DNA from: Streptomyces profundus
GTDB taxonomy: Bacteria > Actinomycetota > Actinomycetes > Streptomycetales > Streptomycetaceae
Direction: 5' to 3'
DNA length: 64,000 bases
Assembly (NCBI RefSeq): GCF_020740535.1
Contig: NZ_CP082362.1
Span: 3,656,501-3,720,500 of the forward strand
Shown: positions 60,601 through 64,000 of the stretch, one piece after another
How the letters are laid out: each line of letters begins with the position of its first letter
How positions within the stretch are numbered: position 1 is the stretch's first letter
The notes under the pieces: model-generated
Databases searched by the model: none
The model's input: the letters and a program-made list of their open reading frames with translations, nothing else
What the model was told of the DNA's origin: nothing
Made by a program: the position numbers and the translations under genes

Positions 60601-61348
60601 TCAGCTCCGCCGCCCGGCCGCCGCCGGCCTCCGGCGGGAAGGCCGAGGGCATCACCACCAGCGGGTAGATCTTCACGCCGTCCATGGACTGCCTGAACGA
60701 GCGCTGGAACTCGCGCCCGATCAGGTGCAGGAAGTCGTAGAAGATGCCGGCCCCGGTGCCGCCCGAGACGGAGAAGGCGACGAACACGTCGCAGCCCCTG
60801 ATGTGTCCGCCGCCCAACTCCCGCAGATCGCCGCCGGAGTGGCCGATGGCGCCGATGGCGTCCCGCAGCGGCCGGAGCACCGGCTCCAGGCCCTCGCGCA
60901 GGGTGGCGAAGAGCGCGGCCCTGCCCACCGTCGGCAGCTGTCCGGCGCCGGCGTGCAGCGGTGCCACCCGTGGCTCGCCCATCGCGGGCGGCAGCCACTC
61001 GGACACGTCGTCGTGGATGGTGACCCGCAGCGCCCGGGTGACCTCAGGCGAACCGCTCATGCCGGCGGGCAGCAGATCGTGGATGGCCCGCGCCGTGTGG
61101 GTGTAGGGCGCGGCCTCGGCGCCCCTGGTGCTCAGATGGGGCAGCTGGTTCAGCTCCGCGTCGCTGTAGTCGGCGTAGACGAACTGGATGCAGTCCGGCA
61201 GCTGGAACGGCGCGCGCTGGCCGCTGTTGGTCAGCAACGTGCCGTCCGGGCCGCAGAGTTCACGGCGGAGCGTGCGTTCGAGTTCCGCACCGATCCGGTT
61301 CCCCGTGCCCCCCAGGCCGACGAACAGCATGGGTTGGTAGATCCTCAT
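57674..61348 (-). CDS. Tubulin/FtsZ-superfamily GTPase-like protein with repeat tail
   Basis: 1224 residues. The N-terminus MLFVGLGGTGNRIGAELE (nucleotide loop near 11-20) and VFVAFSVSGGTGAGIFYDF (SGGTGAG at 195-201, the tubulin G-box equivalent of GGGTGTG) identify the Tubulin_2-like family. It is much larger than FtsZ: about 850 extra residues of mostly helical sequence follow the GTPase core. Residues from about 1058 are disordered, with DDRDDRDDHDD and pentapeptide repeats of the THDRS/ADEWS type. No T7-loop motif of FtsZ (NxDxxD) was found by eye, so polymerisation-coupled hydrolysis is uncertain. The start is 15 bases after the vWA stop. Confidence 0.85.
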   Translation of the reverse strand: MRIYQPMLFVGLGGTGNRIGAELERTLRRELCGPDGTLLTNSGQRAPFQLPDCIQFVYADYSDAELNQLPHLSTRGAEAAPYTHTARAIHDLLPAGMSGSPEVTRALRVTIHDDVSEWLPPAMGEPRVAPLHAGAGQLPTVGRAALFATLREGLEPVLRPLRDAIGAIGHSGGDLRELGGGHIRGCDVFVAFSVSGGTGAGIFYDFLHLIGREFQRSFRQSMDGVKIYPLVVMPSAFPPEAGGGRAAELNASRALVDISRLVDSQNAPDAPEQFGDVIQPSGAGVRFPGGGLVNLRPSTMQTAILFGRPVGLQPEDLRRSISAIVMSLIGTELGDDRASGRAEGDYQSFAASFVNKAVERATPSRSGIGHRGMSTSLAASLTVPVDDLAEIVAGRLLAAGVRDMAEAARRPSAEGARRVTEMFRNAGIGPLWEREPRSVADPDPLPRGGRAIGQALRDRQDDMEDALRRLEHDLSRDMPRLVEEFRPAAAVRGALPQLGPFRLEKVLTGMPDHEERVAQAGLVGMLDNRRNQPERPKNVQFAPPSVPPIRRSLGGITPARWGDADVQTCVAEQNAWYRYRANQLWHAAWKEYEIRWRPQLGRAMREVGELVRALMAHEDEEGRIFADRRKELYRDDRKGVSYLLPPQDSLRSFYDAVFERLMQQYGLPEGSDSAGLLERMIEPTTWQRSLDLVRRSPREAVREVKQVIEGRVKRLFTEPSVVDERPLLPSLGELLLAAAGEVEMGSVVDELWLAQFRSQLAGLLSVGFVPDGNGPLKILIVHPSTQALTRAERYLGQALSLPREPGQTIEFRAVPTDSITVVLFRSGMSLTDISEVGKVLRLWAEARDEASPEDALDWRQRLGYEDDWLASTEEDRKRILHRLLCMVWNGQVTWRGDPASPSALRFRLQDGGDATMTLELDEAEDGVSSWVNLLRAYERFALLDEGQIVDEVCEQLMRAQPNGLTKSPVAPSPLFQLLVHEVAPEQHALIQELAEERGEEGESWLAPTRHFWAETFEGALQLPFPGVKKATRRSLWELLRAADRKKRGQAAGRGRPRRATEADGSPNGYGGRAFTPHEHRPHEHLPEDDRDDRDDHDDHGGRGRPPQQQQRPRQRWQDEWQGEEQGRRRRAEAEEEWQEDVEGPEPGRPPSAPRAGLGKERPTHDRSAHDRSTHDRSAYRRSTDEWSDDERSADEWSADAPFTDRLADDEPLDDSAGGTREEAS
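57751..57870 (-). repeat. Eight tandem 15-bp units in the tubulin-like gene
   Basis: Units such as CGTCGGCGGACCACT and CGTGGGCGGAGCGGT repeat eight times with drift. On the coding strand they give pentapeptides ADEWS, DDERS, TDEWS, AYRRS, THDRS and AHDRS. The run shifts from acidic to basic units. Confidence 0.85.
58051..58086 (-). repeat. Four tandem 9-bp units encoding Asp-rich tripeptides
   Basis: CGTGGTCGT and CGCGGTCGT units, encoding DDR and DDH triplets in the tubulin-like protein. The same kind of 9-bp array occurs at 63781-63816 in another gene of the operon. Confidence 0.8.
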
Positions 61349-61363
61349 GTCTCGTCCCTCACA

Positions 61364-63715
61364 TCAGAAGTCGCTGTTGGCGTCCGGCCGGGGGCGGGAG
61401 GTCCGGGAGTCCGCCGGGCCGCCGGCCCTTCCCCGCCCTCGCCCCGGGGGCCGGCGGAGGAAGGAGCGGAACGGGTCGCCGCCGCCACCCCCGTTGCGGC
61501 CCCCGCCCTTGGCGCCCTGGCGTGGCACGGGCGCCCGCACGACGATCCAGGTCTCGTCGCCGACCGGGAACCGCTGGTCGGGGCGCAGGTCACGCGCCGG
61601 GTCGCGCGGCGGCTTGAGCCGGAGCACGCCGCTGGGCCGGCGTCTCAGCTCGTAGACGGAGCCGCCGCCCGAGTGCGCCTTGGTGAGCCCAGCGTGGCCG
61701 CTTCTGCCGCGTTCCACCCGGAAGTAGAAGACCCGCGGCCTGTCCCTTATCGGCTGCTGGTCGACCGTGCGGTCGTTCTGTCCCAACTCCACGGTGTGGC
61801 CGGTCAGTTCGAGGCCGCGTCGGCGGGCCAGGAACCAGGCGCCGCCCATCGCCGCGGCCACCGCCAGCGCCGCGACGCCGGTGATCACCGCCCACCGGTA
61901 CCGGTCCCACCAGGTGGGCGGGGCGGTGACGGTGGCGTTGAGGAACGCCTGGTGCACGACGAGGTCGCCCTCGGTCTCGTCGACGACGACGACCGTGCCG
62001 CCGACGCCGCCGAGCGGCACGTCCGAGCCGAACGTGATGGTGAACGGGACGGTCCTGGCGCTGCCCGGCTCGGCGACCACGGTCGGCGGCTCGACGCGTA
62101 CGGCGCCCTCGCCGGTGTCCCGCAGTTCGAGGCGCAGCTCGTGCGGCCGGCCGTCGTTGTTCTCGATCCGCAGCGAGCCGTCGATCGAGCCGCCCGGGTG
62201 CAGTTCGCCGTCCTCGACGGTGACGATGCCCTGGACCAGCGGCGGTCCCTCCGTCACCCGGGTGGGGAAGGGGCGTTCGTCGGCGACCACCCCGGGGGCC
62301 GCCATCTCGCTGGTGAACGCCAGCGCGCCCACGGCGTTCTCGGGGACGGTGATCTCGCCGGTGAACACCAGGTCGCCCGCCCGCCGGTCACCGTTTCGCC
62401 CGTCGTCGCCGAGGGGGACCTCCACCGGCTCGAAGCCCTCGCCGGTGAGCCGCGCGTTGGCGTACAGCCCGGCGAGCTGCTCCGGGTCGTCGATGGTGAC
62501 GTTCTCCCTGGTCTGGAGCTGGGCCTCGACGAGTACCGTCTCCCCGGGGTTGGGCGAGGGCGGCTCGACCGTGACAAAGGACAGGACGCGGCCCTGCCAG
62601 ATGGCGCTGACCGCCGCCTCCATGGCGGGGCCGTCCTCGGCCGGCTCCAGGTGCACCGTCCAGGTGCCGGGTTTGGGATCGCTGACGCGCAGCGCCTCGA
62701 CGGCGGTGTTCTGGCCGCTGATCTCGAAGGTCGACCCCTCGAACGTGCCCTGCCTCGGCACCTCGCGCCCGTCCGGGTCGAGGTAGGTGACGCGCACCCC
62801 GGGCGCGCCCTTGGCGACGGTGATCGAGCCGTCGGTCGCGATCGGGGGGATCACGACGTCGAGATCGACGGGCGGCACGCCCTTGTCGCCGATCTGGACC
62901 GCCGCGCAGCGGGCCGAGGCGAACGTCGACTGGAGCGCGTCCAGCAGATCCCCCGAGTTCTGGACGACCCTCATCTCCGGTACGGCGTCGGGGAGGTTGG
63001 CGCAGCCCTCGGCGTAGCCGCCCTCGGCCATCTCGCGCAGCGCCGCCTCGTCGATCTGGTCGCCGAAGCCCAGCGGCCACACCTGGACGTTGTTCGCCCT
63101 GGCCTCGGCGAGGGTGGCCCGCAGCGCGGCGCCCGCGTTGTTCTGGCGGGCCTCGGGGGAGTCGCCGTAGTTGAGGCTGTCCCGGACGTCGAGCCGGCCG
63201 TCGGTCAGCAGGAAGATCACCCGGGGGGTGTCCGGATCGCCCTCGGACAGCCGGCCCACCGCCTGGGCGAGGGCCGCCGGATGGTCGGTGCCCGGGCCGA
63301 TCACCTCGCGGTCGGGACGGGCCAGGCCCCGCACACACTCGCTGATCAACTGCCGTCCGTCGGCGTCGAGTTCGGTGCGCTGGCACGCCTCGACCGCCGC
63401 GACCTGGCCCTCCCGCTCCGCGCTGCCGAAGCCGATGACGATGGCCTGGGACTCCTCCGAGAGCTCCGCCTGGGCGATGGTGGTCGCCGCGTCGACCTCC
63501 CGCAGCAGGTCCTCGTCCGAGAGGCTGTCCGACTGGTCGACGACGATGGCGAAGTCGATGGGGGCGACCCCCGAGCCCGCCCCCGTCTCCTCGTCGTCCT
63601 GCGCGTTGGCCGGGGTCGGGGGCGGCGCCAGCGCGGCGCTCAGCGCGAGGGCGAGCCCCGCCGCCAGCAGGCCGACCCGGCGCGTGCCACGTCCCGTGGC
63701 TGGGGCGCCCATCAC
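61364..63715 (-). CDS. Secreted vWA-domain protein with one membrane anchor
   Basis: 783 residues. Signal peptide (1-38, ending PANAQ) followed by a von Willebrand A domain with the MIDAS motif DQSDS (60-64) in FAIVVDQSDSLSDEDL. Beta-rich modules (about 250-600) come next, then a membrane helix (about 608-631) and a 150-residue basic cytoplasmic tail rich in Arg and Gly. The vWA would therefore sit outside the cell and the tail inside, next to the tubulin-like partner. ATG 63715 overlaps the stop of the edge gene. Domain and topology calls are from motif and hydrophobicity by eye. Confidence 0.85.
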   Translation of the reverse strand: MMGAPATGRGTRRVGLLAAGLALALSAALAPPPTPANAQDDEETGAGSGVAPIDFAIVVDQSDSLSDEDLLREVDAATTIAQAELSEESQAIVIGFGSAEREGQVAAVEACQRTELDADGRQLISECVRGLARPDREVIGPGTDHPAALAQAVGRLSEGDPDTPRVIFLLTDGRLDVRDSLNYGDSPEARQNNAGAALRATLAEARANNVQVWPLGFGDQIDEAALREMAEGGYAEGCANLPDAVPEMRVVQNSGDLLDALQSTFASARCAAVQIGDKGVPPVDLDVVIPPIATDGSITVAKGAPGVRVTYLDPDGREVPRQGTFEGSTFEISGQNTAVEALRVSDPKPGTWTVHLEPAEDGPAMEAAVSAIWQGRVLSFVTVEPPSPNPGETVLVEAQLQTRENVTIDDPEQLAGLYANARLTGEGFEPVEVPLGDDGRNGDRRAGDLVFTGEITVPENAVGALAFTSEMAAPGVVADERPFPTRVTEGPPLVQGIVTVEDGELHPGGSIDGSLRIENNDGRPHELRLELRDTGEGAVRVEPPTVVAEPGSARTVPFTITFGSDVPLGGVGGTVVVVDETEGDLVVHQAFLNATVTAPPTWWDRYRWAVITGVAALAVAAAMGGAWFLARRRGLELTGHTVELGQNDRTVDQQPIRDRPRVFYFRVERGRSGHAGLTKAHSGGGSVYELRRRPSGVLRLKPPRDPARDLRPDQRFPVGDETWIVVRAPVPRQGAKGGGRNGGGGGDPFRSFLRRPPGRGRGRAGGPADSRTSRPRPDANSDF

Positions 63716-64000
63716 GCGTCCCAGTCGTCGAAGTCGTCGCTGGCGCGCCCGCCGGGGCGCGCCGCGCCCCCGCGGCCCACCCGGTCCTCCCGGTCGTCCC
63801 GGTCGTCCCGGTCGTCGGGGGAGTCGGGGGAGCCGGGGTTCGGGCCCCGGGCGCCTGGCGCCGCCTCCGGCCCGTCGTCCCCGGCCCAGAACGGCGGCGG
63901 CCGGTGGGGGGCGCCGTCGGACGGGGGCAGCCGGCCGGCGGGGAGGCGAGGGGCGAGGACCTGGTCCATGGTGTTGCCGACCACGCCGCCCGACCTGGAC
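63712..64000 (-). CDS. C-terminal tail of an operon gene cut by the window edge
   Basis: The frame is open to the right edge, so the protein begins outside. The visible 95 residues are low complexity: GNTMDQVLAPRLPAGRL, then Pro/Gly-rich sequence, DDRDDRDDREDR and an acidic end (DDFDDWDA). No domain can be named. The stop overlaps the ATG of the vWA gene, so it is the next upstream member of the same operon. Confidence 0.7.
   Translation of the reverse strand, partial: SRSGGVVGNTMDQVLAPRLPAGRLPPSDGAPHRPPPFWAGDDGPEAAPGARGPNPGSPDSPDDRDDRDDREDRVGRGGAARPGGRASDDFDDWDA
63781..63816 (-). repeat. Four tandem 9-bp units in the edge gene
   Basis: CCGGTCGTC three times plus CCGGTCCTC, encoding DDR/DRE triplets, similar to the array at 58051-58086. 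Confidence 0.8.

Noticed and set aside
57677..60998. Apparent N-terminal extension of the 838-residue protein to 1945 residues
   Set aside because: The upstream part is an out-of-frame reading of the tubulin-like gene. The GTG overlapping that gene's stop is the proper start.
57674..61348. Identification of the tubulin-like protein as FtsZ
   Set aside because: The length, lack of a visible T7 NxDxxD loop and absence of division genes nearby argue against FtsZ. The SGGTGAG core fits the Tubulin_2-like group.
1..64000. CRISPR arrays, insertion sequences, prophage or integrase genes
   Set aside because: None seen. The repeats present are short direct or coding repeats without spacers, and the holin-like protein at 14122-14559 has no phage context.

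Overview
This window looks like a chromosomal core segment of a Streptomyces-type actinomycete. The DNA is very GC-rich, GTG and TTG starts are common, and genes are packed with 4-bp ATGA/GTGA overlaps. Several genes appear leaderless, with a TANNNT box 6-8 bases before the start codon. The developmental antagonist BldG, an actinobacterial Tad pilus cluster and a thymidylate kinase fused to a membrane domain are present. From memory, the order crp - nth - CoA pyrophosphatase - MarP protease - acs - Tad locus - helicase - bldG - H+-PPase - topA - tmk - DNA polymerase III delta' - tRNA-Thr matches the S. coelicolor SCO3571 to SCO3539 neighbourhood, read in the opposite direction. This identification is from recall and was not checked by search.

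Layout. 1-9.6 kb: end of a TetR regulator overlapping a nitric oxide synthase oxygenase, a DHFR-like reductase, an Lrp regulator, a molybdenum-cofactor pair (MobA-like, MoeA) translationally coupled to a K+ channel, a HAD phosphatase, a NUDIX/metallo-beta-lactamase pair and Crp. 9.6-23.9 kb: endonuclease III, NUDIX, MarP-type protease, alpha/beta hydrolase plus holin-like membrane protein, acetyl-CoA synthetase, a SulP transporter fused to carbonic anhydrase, a lipoprotein deacetylase, a ParA/CooC-like ATPase, a degenerate Fic protein and a HAD-IB phosphatase. 24.3-31.7 kb: Tad/Flp pilus cluster (Ssd, TadA, TadB, TadC, pilin, two TadE-like proteins) converging on a DEAH helicase. 31.7-41.7 kb: bldG and its kinase-like partner, an NTF2-like/XRE divergent pair, H+-pyrophosphatase, a phosphorothioate-DNA restriction enzyme, NUDIX, HAD, a lipoprotein and a methyltransferase. 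41.8-51.3 kb: topA, MFS-Tmk fusion, holB-type delta', secreted hydrolase, small zinc-finger protein, tRNA-Thr(CGT) and a strong bidirectional terminator.

51.3-64 kb (all minus strand, running off the right edge) is the most unusual part. It is one tightly coupled operon encoding a disordered protein tail (cut by the edge), a membrane-anchored extracytoplasmic vWA protein, a 1224-residue tubulin/FtsZ-like GTPase with pentapeptide repeats, an orphan four-pass membrane protein, a pseudokinase-zinc knuckle-TRAFAC-like GTPase fusion, and a tail-anchored protein resembling GTPase-associated protein 1. Four of the five gene junctions are exact 4-bp overlaps and the fifth (vWA to tubulin) is a 15-bp gap. 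I infer a membrane-tethered NTP-dependent sensing or conflict machine related to the GTPase-centred systems proposed by comparative genomics. Its biochemical role is, to my knowledge, unestablished.

Intergenic DNA carries several short tandem repeats and hairpins (after acs, after the bldG operon, before the pilin gene, before topA), DnaA-box-like 9-mers upstream of the Tad locus, and GC palindromes in front of the MobA-like gene.
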